A stretch of 64,000 nucleotides of DNA from Helicoverpa zea. Taxonomy: Eukaryota > Arthropoda > Insecta > Lepidoptera > Noctuidae. The position numbers were made by a program, and so were the translations under genes. The stretch covers positions 496,001 to 560,000 of the forward strand of contig NC_061470.1 in the NCBI RefSeq assembly GCF_022581195.2. The letters run 5' to 3'. The notes under the pieces are model-generated. The model was not told where the DNA came from. It saw only the letters and a list, made by a program, of their open reading frames with translations, and made no database searches. Position 1 is the stretch's first letter. Each line of letters opens with the position of its first letter. This document shows, piece after piece, positions 20,601 to 32,000 of the stretch.

Positions 20601-23600
20601 TTTCTGGCATTATATATTTTTTTACTTTCATAACAAAAAATGTTCTATATTTAACGGGCTATCTAGCCATATAGGTCTCGTTCGTGGTGGACATTTGGAC
20701 CGGAATCGCCCATTGTCCTTTGGCTTAGTTTTTCGTTGACTAGTGATGTTTTAGGGCTTGTGTCTGGATTTGGTGTGAATACTCTTTTCAAGTGTTCTGC
20801 GAATAGGTTTGCTTTTTCTGAGTCGCTCTTTGCCCAGTTTCCGGTCTCTTTTCGTAAAGGAGCTTGAAAGGGAGTGGGTCTCTTTAATATCCTAACTACT
20901 TTCCAGAGAGAATAGTCTGTTGCAGCAGTTGCATCCAGGTTTTTGAGGTGGTTTGAGATGTCTTCGTTCCTGTAGTTGTTTAGCAGTTCTTTTAATTCTG
21001 TTGTTAGTTTGTTGTAGATCTTCTTGTCCTCGGGATATCTAGTCTGCTGCCAAATCTTTCTGGCTCTTCTTTTATTTGCAACTGCTTCTTTAATTGTTCT
21101 GGGGTATCTAGTGGCCTTTTGTGTAGCATTTAGAGTAGGAGTAGCTGCCCAGGCAGATTGTTGTATGCAGTTATTAAAGTATTCAACAGCTTCTGTGATA
21201 TTATCTTCTGTTCTAAGAGGAATATTAATGTCAAGATGACTGTTCACCAGTTCTCTGAAATATTTCCAGTCGGTATGTTTATTGTGCAACCGGCAGGGTG
21301 GTGTGACGAGGTGAGTTTTATATTTCAGTTCGGCTATAACAGGAGAATGGTCAGAGGAGAGCTCGAAGCAAGAGTAGCATTTAAAATAATGCGCTCGTAT
21401 TCCCTTTGTTACGAAAAAGTCAACGAGGTCCGGTTTCTTTTTTTGATCAGACGGCCAATATGTTGGTTCGCCAGTTGAGATTACGCTTAGTTTCCCTTCT
21501 TGTATGGATTTGTTTAGTTCGCGACCTTTGGATGTCGTGATTCTTGATCCCCAGTTGACGTGCTTAGCATTATAATCACCCCCCGCGATAAACCTATGCC
21601 CCAAGCTGTTAAACAGGGCAGAATATGAATCGCTCTTTAGGTTATGTTTTGGGGGTATGTATAAAGCTGATATTAGTAATTCACCATGACAGTCCTTAAT
21701 TACTATATTTGTAGCCTGTATAGCGTCGGTGCAGTATGAGTTTGTAACATGGTGTTTAATTTTTTCCTTGATCAGTACTGCCGATCCACCATGTGCCGTA
21801 CCATCCGGGTGCATTGTATGGTATATTTTATAATTCGGTATGCTGAAAAATGATTTGTTTGTAAAGTGTGTCTCTGCCACCAGAAGAATATCAATTTCAT
21901 TTGTTTGGAGGAACATTTTGGTTTCCAAAATGTGTTTTGACAGCCCGTTGGCATTCCATATAACTATTTTTAATGGGTCGAATTTTGTGATAGATTAGTC
22001 GTGAGGTTGATAAGGAGATTTGTTAGCGTGGTCATTTGTAACATGATTTGTTTGCACATTTCTAGCAGTTGTTGCATGTCAGAGTGGTGTGTTTGCATTG
22101 ATTCCTTTTCAATTCGTTGAGTATTGTATTCTCCCTTGACGGCTTGTGCATAATTAATGTTTGGTTTGCGGGGGTATTCACATTGAGGCGGCTTATTGGA
22201 CTGGGATTCTTGTGCGGTATTCTTCGTTTCAGTAAGGCTGCCTTCAGCAATTTGATTTGAGCTGTCTTTATAGGTTTTGCTCCTGAGAGGGGGGTATTTT
22301 TGTTTAACTATCTCCTTATAGATTGAGCAGCCCTTATAATTTGCGGGGTGGTTACCATTGCACAAAACACATTTTACTGAATCGGATCGTTCCTTGCGTG
22401 GGCACTCTGCTGAAGTATGATCTCCTGCACATTTAATGCACTTGGGCTTGCGGCGGCAGTAAGCTTTGGTGTGGCCGTAATGTTGACAATTAGCGCACTG
22501 TGGTATGCTGCGTTTAGGTCTTGGAGGTTCAAATACCACACAACAATTCAGTAGTTTTGTAACTTTATAAACTTCTTTGTTATTTGTTTTTGGTTCAAGT
22601 TCCACTATGAACATATGCAGGGCCTTTTTTGTGTTTTGTTGCTTGATGTTCCAGATGTTGGAGACATTGTGACCTAGTTCCTTAAGCTCATTGGTGATCT
22701 CTGCTAAGTCAACTGATGGGTGCATATTTTTAAGGACAACCTTAAAACTCCTTTCTTTCTTTGGCTTGTAGGTGTAGAATTCGGTTTTCCGGTTTTCCAA
22801 TTCTTTTACTATTTTTCTATAAGTTTCTGGATGTTTAGGTTGGATTTTGACTTGTTCTTCTCTCAGTACTTTAATTTCAAAGTTATTTATTGCAACACTG
22901 TTAAGCATTTCCAATAGTGGTTTGATGTTGGAGACTTTGTCTACAAAAATGGGGGGAGGTTTATCTGGCTTTTCGGTTGGTTGAGGAGGGCTAGCTATGT
23001 TAACTTCTAAGTTTTCAAAACTGTTAGACGTTTCAATTGGTTTGCTTAGCCAATAGTTGTTAAGTTTGGTTTGTTTTTCGCTTCTTTGTTCATCTGGGCT
23101 ATCACGTTGCCTTTTTTTGGAAGAAGTTACCATTTTGAAGCCTTCGTTCCTTTCGTCTGGATTTGGGCTGTTTTCATTAGTATTAGTATTAGTAGTTTCA
23201 ATATTGGCTATGTATTGTATAGGTGTAGTAGCGGTATTGGCGGTTTGACTCTGTGATCGCGGTCTGGGGGAGAAGAGAGCTTTGTTGAACACTTGTTGTG
23301 TTAAATGTTTTTTCGGCTCCGACATCTCGGGTTTTTCTACCGATTGGGCCATTTTTATACGGAATTATTTTCTTAGGCCTGGCAACACTGGCTCGTAGCT
23401 GTGACAGTAGATGTCAGTTGTCATTTTGACATTGACAGTAACATTTCATGTGGAGCAGACAAAAGTTAATTCTATTGAGGGTAGATGTTAATTCACTGGG
23501 ATAAATTGCACTTTTAAAATGTAATTTTTTGCCTGTTTTAGCTAGATTTAACGCTGGATAACGATAACGTGGCACTATTAACACTTTATTTCCACTTTTA

Positions 23601-25279
23601 TCGCGTTCACAGTCACTAAATCACAGTTTTATGATGAAAAATTGAAAATATTTGGAGAGCACTTGTGCTTATGAAGCCGAATTGACAGCCACCCAAAAAG
23701 TGATTTGACCTAAATCTTGAAAAAAAAAAGAAATCTGAAAACTAAATCTTTTCTGCAGTTTTATGTGTGTCCTTGAGGATCTATTTTACGAAAATTTATC
23801 CTGTTTCGTCTGACAGTCTACACAAGACCGTCTCCGCCGCGCCGCGACCCGCGTGTACATGGTAGCACAGTCGGCGTGGTACTGTACACGACTGGTACAG
23901 CTGGCGCGGTACACGCGCGGGCGCAGCGCGGCGCACTCGCCGGCGCTGTGGGCGCTGGGCGTGGCGCTGCGCCCCGCGCCGCCGAGGCAGCCCTCCGAGC
24001 ATACCTGGGGGGATCTGGTCACCAGTGTCGCTACTGGAGATATTGGGTAAGAGATTCATCATTATCTGCTATATTTTTATTGTACCACTGCTGGATACAG
24101 GCCTTTCACACAGAGGTAAATTTTTCATTAAATTGGAAACTAATCTTAATTAAGTCATTTATTAACTTACTATTTGAAACGATTTTTTTCTCTATAAATA
24201 ATATGCAGGATTTTACCAGACTACAGTCTAATTTTAGGTAATTTGAAGTCGCATCCTCCAAGACCAAAAAGAATCTTATTTTTCCAAAAACTCCAAATAT
24301 GATTTTGTTTAAAGATTTTTGTCCAGTTATCAACATACAACACAGCATCCTATACTTCACAGTTCGGCAGCAGAGTGCCTCCCCCTGCTGGGCGGCGCGA
24401 TGCTGCGGGCGGTGGAGTACGGCGCGTTCGGCGTGCAGTTCCTGCGCTGGTGGGAGGCCGCCGCCGCGCCGCAGCAGGCCTTACCCGTGCCGCCGCCGCC
24501 TAAGGTAACTGACCTCCGATATTCAATATAATTATCAACACGCTTATTGGCTCAACTTGTAACTAACTATTATAGCTAAGAAACGCCATTCCAAAATCCA
24601 AAATGGTGGACTGGCTGTTTGAAATGCAGCGGACTTGTAGTTTCGAAATTAGCACGTTCAGACACTCAAACTCCACTTTTAATCAACTCTTCTATTGCTA
24701 TAAATATGGTATATGTATTTATTATTTCAGCGCGACGAGCGTTCAGCACGGTTCCGTAACAAATGTCCCGTATGCCTGCAGACGTGGAAGATACCCACCG
24801 TGCTGCCTGTGTCCGGGTAAGTCTGTCATCTACTTTATCTAGGTACAACTAATTTTTAATTTAAGTGGACTCACCCATGATTGATGTGAATAAGAAGTTG
24901 ATCTAAATCTGATGATCTCTTGTCTAGTTTTGCTCTTAAAAACAAATTAAATGACTAGCTTCAGTCAATGGTTTCACCCATGTTATGTGGGAACTAACTC
25001 TCATCCAGATAAAAAGAATGTAATCGAACCAGTTGTTCCCAAGATTAACGCTTTCAAGCCATCGAACAAACTCTTCACTTATATAATATCACATTACATG
25101 ATGTGCAGTCTTTACCCAGCAATGTGACAAGTTCAACAATAACCCCATGTTTATCTGTGTGTGTCAGCTACATATTCTGCTACTCGTGTATATCGAAGCA
25201 CCTGCGCAGTCACTCCGCCTGCCCACTCACTCGCCTGCCCGCCGCAGAGACAGACCTCGTGAGGCTATACCTCGACTAG
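14658..25279 (+). CDS. PEX12: Peroxisome biogenesis factor 12 (peroxin-12)
   Basis: Seven exons join in phase: 14658-14777, 15567-15675, 15978-16180, 23817-24046, 24363-24504, 24731-24816, 25168-25279, giving 333 residues (human PEX12 is 359). The ATG at 14658 opens MAVYAAHLTRTLQGTPTVFQ, typical of the family. The middle has hydrophobic membrane segments (around LALLVLLPYL and the Trp/Tyr-rich exons). The C-terminus is the PEX12 RING-like domain: C280-x2-C283 in NKCPVCLQTW, then YIFCYSCISKHLRSHSACPL. It shows the reduced ligand set known for PEX12. With PEX2 and PEX10 the protein forms the peroxisomal ubiquitin-ligase channel that recycles PEX5. The third intron (7.6 kb) is swollen by a Jockey LINE containing a hairpin element. 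Confidence 0.96.
15205..15300 (+). repeat. RTE-type LINE/SINE 3'-tail fragment
   Basis: Starts TCATCATCATCATCCTGCCC and reads CTATCTGCCGTCA near its end, a lepidopteran repeat tail. It lies in PEX12 intron 2, counted from the exon ending at 14777. Confidence 0.5.
16573..18024 (-). pseudogene. Jockey ORF2, reverse-transcriptase part
   Basis: An open frame of 483 codons carries the whole reverse transcriptase: NKAPGYDLVTPKIL, YRPISLLPV, SAAFLDISQAFDRVWHEGLL, GVPQGSVMGPILYL and the catalytic GTFADDTAIL, followed by the thumb/connection region and a stop at 16573. It is separated from its endonuclease half (20663-21975) by the hairpin insertion and no longer forms one protein. The frame itself has no stops, so the insertion may be the only major lesion. 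Confidence 0.93.
18005..20703. mobile_element. Foldback element with ~1-kb inverted arms inside Jockey ORF2
   Basis: The outer tips, 18007-18036 and 20673-20702, are perfect or near-perfect 28-30 bp inverted repeats. The main arms, about 18447-19427 and 19559-20543, are inverted copies that differ at only a few positions, with a ~130-bp AT-rich loop. Outside the arms the left and right flanks (about 410 and 130 bp) are unrelated to each other. No clear target duplication is seen. The words CCGCTGCGCGAACG, CCGCTGGGCGAACG and CCGCTACCCGAACG occur once each per arm. The superfamily is unknown. Confidence 0.85.
20663..21975 (-). pseudogene. Jockey ORF2, endonuclease part
   Basis: The frame opens with KIVIWNANGLSKHILETK, the first strand of the endonuclease, which lies upstream of the first ATG (21928) and overlaps the ORF1 end. 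VAETHFT, GGDYNAKHVNWGS and SSDHSPV give the catalytic residues of an AP-type endonuclease. It runs into the inserted foldback element after about residue 410 and ends in foreign sequence. Confidence 0.92.
21970..23352 (-). CDS. Jockey ORF1 (gag-like nucleic-acid-binding protein)
   Basis: A 460-residue frame with a polar, low-complexity N-terminal half (Thr/Asn/Lys-rich), a middle domain typical of Jockey gag proteins, and three zinc knuckles near residues 285-345: CANCQHYGHTKAYC, CIKCAGDHTSAEC and CVLCNGNHPANYKGC. The C-terminus is Gln/Leu-rich. In related elements this protein packages the RNA and brings it to the nucleus. The start MAQSVEKPEMSEPKK at 23352 follows a 350-bp 5' UTR. No lesion is seen. 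Confidence 0.93.
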   Translation of the reverse strand: MAQSVEKPEMSEPKKHLTQQVFNKALFSPRPRSQSQTANTATTPIQYIANIETTNTNTNENSPNPDERNEGFKMVTSSKKRQRDSPDEQRSEKQTKLNNYWLSKPIETSNSFENLEVNIASPPQPTEKPDKPPPIFVDKVSNIKPLLEMLNSVAINNFEIKVLREEQVKIQPKHPETYRKIVKELENRKTEFYTYKPKKERSFKVVLKNMHPSVDLAEITNELKELGHNVSNIWNIKQQNTKKALHMFIVELEPKTNNKEVYKVTKLLNCCVVFEPPRPKRSIPQCANCQHYGHTKAYCRRKPKCIKCAGDHTSAECPRKERSDSVKCVLCNGNHPANYKGCSIYKEIVKQKYPPLRSKTYKDSSNQIAEGSLTETKNTAQESQSNKPPQCEYPRKPNINYAQAVKGEYNTQRIEKESMQTHHSDMQQLLEMCKQIMLQMTTLTNLLINLTTNLSQNSTH

Positions 25280-25296
25280 TCACCACTATACTAGGA

Positions 25297-25302
25297 AATA
25301 AA
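25297..25302 (+). terminator. PEX12 polyadenylation signal candidate
   Basis: AATAAA 18 bp after the PEX12 stop. A second AATAAA at about 28039 lies beyond several repeats and is less likely. Confidence 0.55.
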
Positions 25303-26027
25303 CAATAACAGTAAAATATGTGTGTGTGAGGAAATAGCCAGCGGAGGTGCCATAACGGAAACCCGCCTAAAAAAGTAGCGAGACAAAAAGCAAGGGACGA
25401 GGAACGTTACTATTTTCGCTTTTAGGCCTTCTTTGGAGCCGTATTTTTTTTTCTAACCAGTATACATGTCTCAAAGAACCCGAACTCGTTAGTTCACTTA
25501 TAGTTATAACCTTAACTGATCGTTTTGGTAATTGCTTCAGTACGAATTTGAGCTAGAAGAAGGTGCCTGACCTACCTGAGATATGGCATCTCTGCTTATA
25601 TTTCCTTACTACGTGGTTTGTACATTTAAACCATTTAAACCATTTAAACCATATATTTTGCTACACACACATGAACACAAAAAAATATACATTTACAAAA
25701 AAATACAGCGTAGCAAGGGTTCCATCTCAGTATATGATGTGCTAATGCACAGCACTGATTTTCAGATGGCCCCTGACTGTTGAGGTAACATATAACACAT
25801 CTGCGCGCACACGAAATTAAAAAAAAAACAATGAAATGAAATTATATAAAAAAAAAAATGAAATGAAAAGCACTTATCCTTCAAAAAAAAAACACACATT
25901 AATCTGAATTTGACAAAAAAGAAAACATTACAAGAACTTATGATCTTAATATAATAAAAACATGAAAAATACTATGATAAATAATACTAGGAGGTATTAT
26001 GACTGACATTATATTATTTGGAGGTTG

Positions 26028-27294
26028 TTACTCTGACTTCTGTTTATTTAAAAATAATATACTCAAATGTTTTTTCAAGGTCACCTGGGACATACTACTG
26101 CGAAGGGGAGGGGGTAGATCGTTCCATATCTTGGTAGCAGAGTATTTAAACCCTCCCTTATACTGAGCCGTTCTGTGAGCAGGTATAACTAATTTATTTG
26201 CTTCTCTCCTGCGGGTACATCTCTGCTGCACGTCCCTAACCCAGTCGAGCTTGTCGTACAAGTATGCTGGCCTTTTCTTAAAAATAACTTTATGTACCAG
26301 ACACGCGAGATGTATTTTTCTACGAGCTTCCATTTTTAAGGTGTCTGTATCGTTAAGAAACGGCGTGACATGAGCACGCTTAGGGACAGGATAACAGAAT
26401 CGGACGCACGCATTTTGAACTCTCTGTATGGCTTTTTTGGTTTTTTCGTACAGTCTTGGTCCATATACCGTGTCACAATAGTTAAACTGAGACAGTACTA
26501 TGGATTCCACAAGCGTTTTCCGTATGGGTTCCGAAAGATATTTTCTAATATTATAAAGTGTTTTTAGACGATAAAAGGCATTTCTTATTTTACAATTTAT
26601 ATGTTCCATGAACCGAAGTTCATTATCCATAACTAACCCTAAATTAACGGCACTGTCCACTCTCTGTAAGACCTGACCGTGTACTTTAATTTGAACCGGT
26701 TGCGATGTAACTTTGTCACGCTGTATTTTGGTACCCATTAATATGTATTTCGTTTTATTTGCGTTCAATATTAATGTATCAATCGGATATATTATTTAAA
26801 TCTTCATTAATGAGACCAATTGAGGTTACTGCATGTTCGGGTTTGAACGAGTAATATATCTGTGTGTCATCTGCGTACAAGTGTGTTCTGCAGTGTTTTA
26901 TGTGTTTAGGGAGGTCTGCCGTAAAAAGAATAAACAGAATGGGACTCAAAATTGAGCCCTGAGGGGTTCCTTTAGTAACCTTTTGTAATTCTGATTGTAA
27001 CGATTCTCCTTGTTCAGTAGTTATTTCCACATATTGACTTCGGTTAGTTAAGTAGAAACGGAACCAGCAACAAGACCCATCTGAAATCCCATAATATGAG
27101 AGCTTTGCTATGAGTAGGTCAATATTTAAACAGTCAAAAGCTCTTGAGAAGTCTAATAAAACAAGTGCGCTACACATACCTGAATCCATTGCAGCCACGA
27201 TATCGTCACTAACATGTGCAAGAGCTGTTGCAGTGCCAAAACCACTTCGGAACCCTGACTGTATTTCACACAGTATGTATGTACTGTATTTCAT
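26028..27294 (-). pseudogene. LINE reverse-transcriptase fragment, 5'-truncated, with internal deletion
   Basis: The upstream frame (27294-26779) carries SGFRSGFGTATAL, LVLLDFSRAFDCLN, GTPQGSILSPILF and HLYADDTQIYY. The downstream frame (26768-26028) carries NANKTKYILMGTK, then the connection and C-terminal region to a stop. The two frames differ, and a few codons that normally link them are absent, so a small out-of-frame deletion lies near 26770. The element starts in the middle of the polymerase. It is a Jockey/CR1-group relative, different from the other LINEs here, in the spacer between PEX12 and the poxin-like gene. Confidence 0.88.
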
Positions 27295-27371
27295 TGTACA
27301 GTGATTAACTAGTCATACTATGATGATGTGTACATCGAGAAAAAAATCGACAATATAAATATTCCACCAGT

Positions 27372-27510
27372 ATAGTTATCGGCACGGATAATGAGCTCTC
27401 GGCGGAAGAGTGGGGATCGCTTTGCGCACTGTACACATAAGGCAATAAACCAATAAAACGCTTCTGCGCAGGTGAAGATCAGGGCTCAATATCCCTGCCG
27501 ATGATTATAC
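27372..27510 (-). repeat. MITE copy 2
   Basis: A reverse-orientation copy of the element at 11574-11705, about 90 percent alike by eye, with terminal repeats ATCGGCACGGATAATGAGC and GCTCAATATCCCTGCCGAT. Confidence 0.75.
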
Positions 27511-27539
27511 CTGTGTGTGTTTACCGGCCAGTATACTAA

Positions 27540-28999
27540 GTTATATTCGGAACACACCCCTTATAATCATGTATATCAAGCATTTTGACATGTCAAGCTA
27601 ATAAAGCTATTATTCCAATTGTAAGATTCAGTAGTTGTGCATAGTGTTGACAAGGATCTATTGTTTATAGACTGAATTATGTATGTAAATATTAAGATGT
27701 GTTTTATATAAAGTTAATATAATTATAAAAGTATTGAATGCCAGTTAGGAAATAAAAGGAGAAAGGTTCGTGATAATTTGGTGTAGGTTTGGCAAACAAG
27801 GTTTATTTTTGGTATACTAGGGCAGCGGGTTATTAAAACATTGAAAACGATAGTTTTCAACCTTGAGTTTTCAGAATTAAGGTGCAAATTCAACGAACCG
27901 TTAAGGTTGTTTGTATCTATACAATGTATTATATCGATAAATCTATTTATGGGCCTTACTGTGTATGATAATGTTAATGTACGATACTATTGTTATATAT
28001 TTGTATATAATATAAGGAATTAAATTGTTACATTTGAAATAAAACACAAGGAATATTCAGTTTTTCATTTATTTTTCTAAGAAATAAGTAACAAATGTTT
28101 ATGATGATACAAATACTTTTTGGTATTTTGTAAATCTTCTTCTTCTTTCTCCTGCCCTGTTCCCAAATATTACTTGGGGTCGGCGCAATATGTCATTTTC
28201 TTCCATTTTCCCCTGTCACTCGTCATACTGACACTCACTCCCTTCCTATTCATATCATCTTTCAGGCAATTAAATGTTGCTAGCCTAAAAATGTACACTT
28301 GTAGGAGCAAACAAAATTAAAGACAGTAGTAGAAAGTGCCTCTGAAAATTGTTTTTGAGAAAAAAACATTCTACTAATTATTTTACTCTTTAGTTTTTCT
28401 AAACTCAACTGTTTATTTATGCACTGTGTATACAAGTTTCCCGCTATGAGAAGCGTGAATGACCCAGTAGGTGTTCCTGCCGCCCCCGGCAGACTGGCCG
28501 CCAGTGCTCTACACTCGCGGCGCGTCTGCTGGGAACGAAAGAAAAACGTACCGAGCAACACATGCTTCTCATTGCTCTACTGTTGCACTCGTTGCTAATG
28601 ACTTGGACAATTAACTTATAGAAACACATATTTTCTGGTCGGTTAACTAATAATAATTATGTGTGTGAACTGTGACGCAGAAGGCAGAAGCTTCGTAGTG
28701 CATCGTTGATTTTGTTTTGATATTGATGTGGTATTTTGAATGGCTACTAGGCGTGTCTTGCGATAATTTGTACTGTATGAAATGGTAGTTATTTACTTAC
28801 TCACTACTCAACAATTGAAAATGTTGTCTATGTAATAACAAATTATGTAGTAATGCAGTGTATCTAAACATCACTTGCAGACTTGTTAACTAACTAAAGT
28901 ATTAAAAAATTAATCCTAGCAAAATCAACATCAGTAGGTAGCTATTCCGTCACAATTCCTGTCGTGGCGAATTTACTACTTCTTCTACCCAAGAGCCAG
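27540..28999. other. Spacer without a supported gene
   Basis: AT-rich. Holds an RTE-type tail at 28130-28290 (TCTCCTGCCCTGTTCCC, GGGGTCGGCGCAATATGTC). A plus-strand TTTATT at 28412-28417 could be the minus-strand poly(A) signal of the gene ending at 29001. A more GC-rich patch at 28440-28560 has a minus-strand frame without a recognisable domain. Confidence 0.5.
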
Positions 29000-29000
29000 C

Positions 29001-32000
29001 TCACAAGTACTCGATATTGTCGGCGCTGACTCCGTGTAAGTACTGGTGCGAGATCTGACGGCCGTTCTTGGCGAGCAGCACGAGGCGGGGGGTGGCGCCC
29101 CGCCAGAGAATAGGGGTGGGGGGACCAGCGGGTGGGGCGTCGATGGGGGGGAGGCTGCTGACGTAGGCCCTCAGCTCATCGCGGCTGGGGAAGGTGCGGT
29201 CACCGTACACGCCACAACCCTCAGGAATGTCCCGGACTTGCCACGCTTCTGATGTGTCGAAGTATCCGCCTTCACCCTGCAACATAGAAAAGTAATGTGT
29301 AAGCTCTAGACAAAACACTCCGTTGACTCAAATTCAATGGACGATATTGTTCTTTCTAACACGCTTAGGTATATTAATTTCACTTGTATGTAAGAAAATC
29401 TTAGAATCTTAATTTGACCTATTTCCCGGTCTTCGATTAGGATGAAACTTTACACGCTCTGAGTTCTGATGACGATACATGACTAACGTGTTTTTTAAGT
29501 TTTTTACACTATTATATTTTCAAACTGAACTTGCAGATGCTGCACCCTAATAAAGATGGAACAGGTATTCAATTTAGGTATTATTGTATAGCTTTTTGAC
29601 GTGACAACGTCTTATAAATCGATGGAGCCGGCTGCACGCACGAAAAAACATGACTCATGCGGCGTTACCTCGCTCTGAGGCGTTACCTCGCTCTGAGGCG
29701 TTCCATCGCACAATCGGCCTACGCGTTCGGCAGCGTTCGACATCTGTCTCTCTCCCAATTGAGTGAGCGATGCGTCCGCGTAAACAGCTGCTTGAAAAGT
29801 GAATGTGGTGTAAATTGTTTATAGCAACGATAATTGCGACGATAAAGGTAATGATTCTTTCGATATTAAATATATGTTCAGTGATATATTGTCGAATATT
29901 CGTGCTTTCATAATTAAAATAAATAGCATCAGTCCGCTAGTGCAGCGATTGTAGGTTATGCTATAACAAAACTATAATAATAAGGTAATAGAACTATTTC
30001 ACGATGAGTAAAAAATCAATTGCTTTACTATTCGATCGAAATAATTATGGACCATAGCCAGTGTTGGGCAAAATGAAATCTAACTACTGATTACTAACTA
30101 CAACTACATATTGTAGTTAGTAATCAAAACTGCAAATTACATTAAATAATCGTAAAAAGTAGTTAAAAAATTTGATTACTAACTACAAATTGTAGTTGCA
30201 ATCAAGATTACGAGATTACTTTTTATAACTACCTACACATTTTAAATAATCAATCGCGCGTTCATGTACTGACTTGTCGTTTGCTAGTTAAGTACAGTTA
30301 CCGGCACGGAAGTCGAGCCCTGACTTTCACCTGCGCAGAAGTGATTTATTGGGTCCCTTTGGTGGTATGAAGGGAGCGCGGGGGCGGCGGTAAAGCGGTG
30401 ATTGGCCCGCAGCGCATCGCGTCATAGCCGTCACTCGGGATTGGTTTTTAGCTGCGGTTGACGTACGTCAGGACGACGAAACACTTCGGGCCAATTTAAT
30501 TGACACCAATTTTTATAAAATATATTTTTCTTTTCTTTTGACGTGACAACGTCTTATAAATCGATGGAGCCGGCTGCACGCACGAAAAAACATGACTCAT
30601 GCGTCGTTACCTCGCTCTGAGGCGTTCCGTTTAAGGCTTGTAGGGCAAGCGAGAGCACGCAACGAGCGACAAAGAGGCACGATCGGCCTCCGCGTTCGGC
30701 AGCGTTCGACATCTGACGATCAATTTCTTATGACGTTGTCACGTTCGACTATCGTCAGTAAACCGACTTTACAGACAACCGTTTTTTTTGTAGCAGTTTC
30801 TTCAAGTTACAACAGACATGGTGTTAAATACTATGCATTTCTGTATGGGTATGGCGTACCTCAAAAGTAGACACAGCATAATGGTTCCCCCTCTTAGCGG
30901 TGACGAGGGAGACCAGCTCCCCCGCCTGGTTGACGACGGGAGTGCCGGCCACGTACAGGTTGGCGGACTCGAAGGTGGGGGCCAGCCGCCACTGAGCCAG
31001 CACGCCGTCGCTGGACACCACCAGCAGGCGCTTGCTGCGGTTGATGAACACCTGGAAAGACGTAATGTAGGTTTATGGGGATCGTTTAGTAGATACTAGC
31101 TGTTGCCCGTGACTTCGTTCGCGTGGAATAGTGACTTCCGGCAGATTTTTGGTTTGACCAATAGATGGCGCTGTATGTCGGGAATAAATTTTATTTTTGT
31201 AATAAAATCTATCCTATATACTTTCTCAACTTCCAAACTATGTCTGTACCAAATTTCATACGGTTCAGTAGTTTAGGCGTGAAGAAAAGACAGACAGACA
31301 GAGTTACTTTCGCATTTATAGTATTAGTTTGGATTTGGATATATCTAGGGGGCGGTTTTATAAATCTTTGAGAAAAATGTAGAAGAGAGAAATATTAGAT
31401 AGGCCCATAAGTCACAAACAAGCTTATCTTTACAGATATTCGTTCTCAGAATCAATTCATAATTTATGCAAGATTAAACTTGTTTTGATGAACCACATAA
31501 ATAAATGTACCTAATTATCCAGCTCGAACTAGGTACCTATATCCAGTTTTCAACGCTCATTCATCGGGAAGTCCCTGAGTAAATGCGTAGGTAGAGTGAC
31601 ACGCGCTCGTCCCAATTTTCTTAGTACTTATGCACAACATATGACGTAGGTATATGGTTTATTATAATTTTATGTCTTAGTGTAGGCATAAGTATTGTTC
31701 TGTATGATATAGTGTTTCTATGTTCCCTAGTTGCCTGAAGGAAAGCAATAAATAAATAGTATAAGCTTGTGACCCTTACCTTCTCAGCAGTATTTTCATC
31801 GATGCGTACGTAGCCGAGCTCCCCCAGCGGCGCCAGGAGTTGTTCCGTGAAGATGTCGCAGTAGTGGTGCGTCGTCTGAGACAGTTTCTCCACCTGCAAA
31901 TATCATAGAAGACCTAAGAAAAGATGGATAGATTGCCTGAAAGAGGACTGAAGAAGGGACTCGGTGCCCGTATGACGAGTAACAGGGAAGAATGGAGGCG

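Larger units (their letters stand above)
16441..23706 (-). mobile_element. Full-length Jockey-type LINE, interrupted
   Basis: It is flanked by a perfect 12-bp duplication GACCTAAATCTT (16429-16440 and 23707-23718). The plus-strand T run at 16441-16460 is its poly(A) tail. In order on the minus strand: a 5' UTR of about 350 bp, ORF1 (gag), ORF2 endonuclease, a 2.7-kb insertion at about 18005-20703, ORF2 reverse transcriptase, a short 3' UTR. Without the insertion it is about 4.6 kb, the normal full length for Jockey elements. Confidence 0.93.

Noticed and set aside
28280..28561. Minus-strand 93-codon frame in a locally GC-rich patch
   Set aside because: No recognisable domain, crosses a repeat edge, and no splice partner could be defined.
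29001..31893. Trypsin-like serine protease for the gene at 29-34 kb
   Set aside because: GTPVVN and GELVSLVT resemble the GGPLV region loosely, but no His-Asp-Ser triad or cysteine pattern is present; the poxin/P26 reading explains more of the protein.
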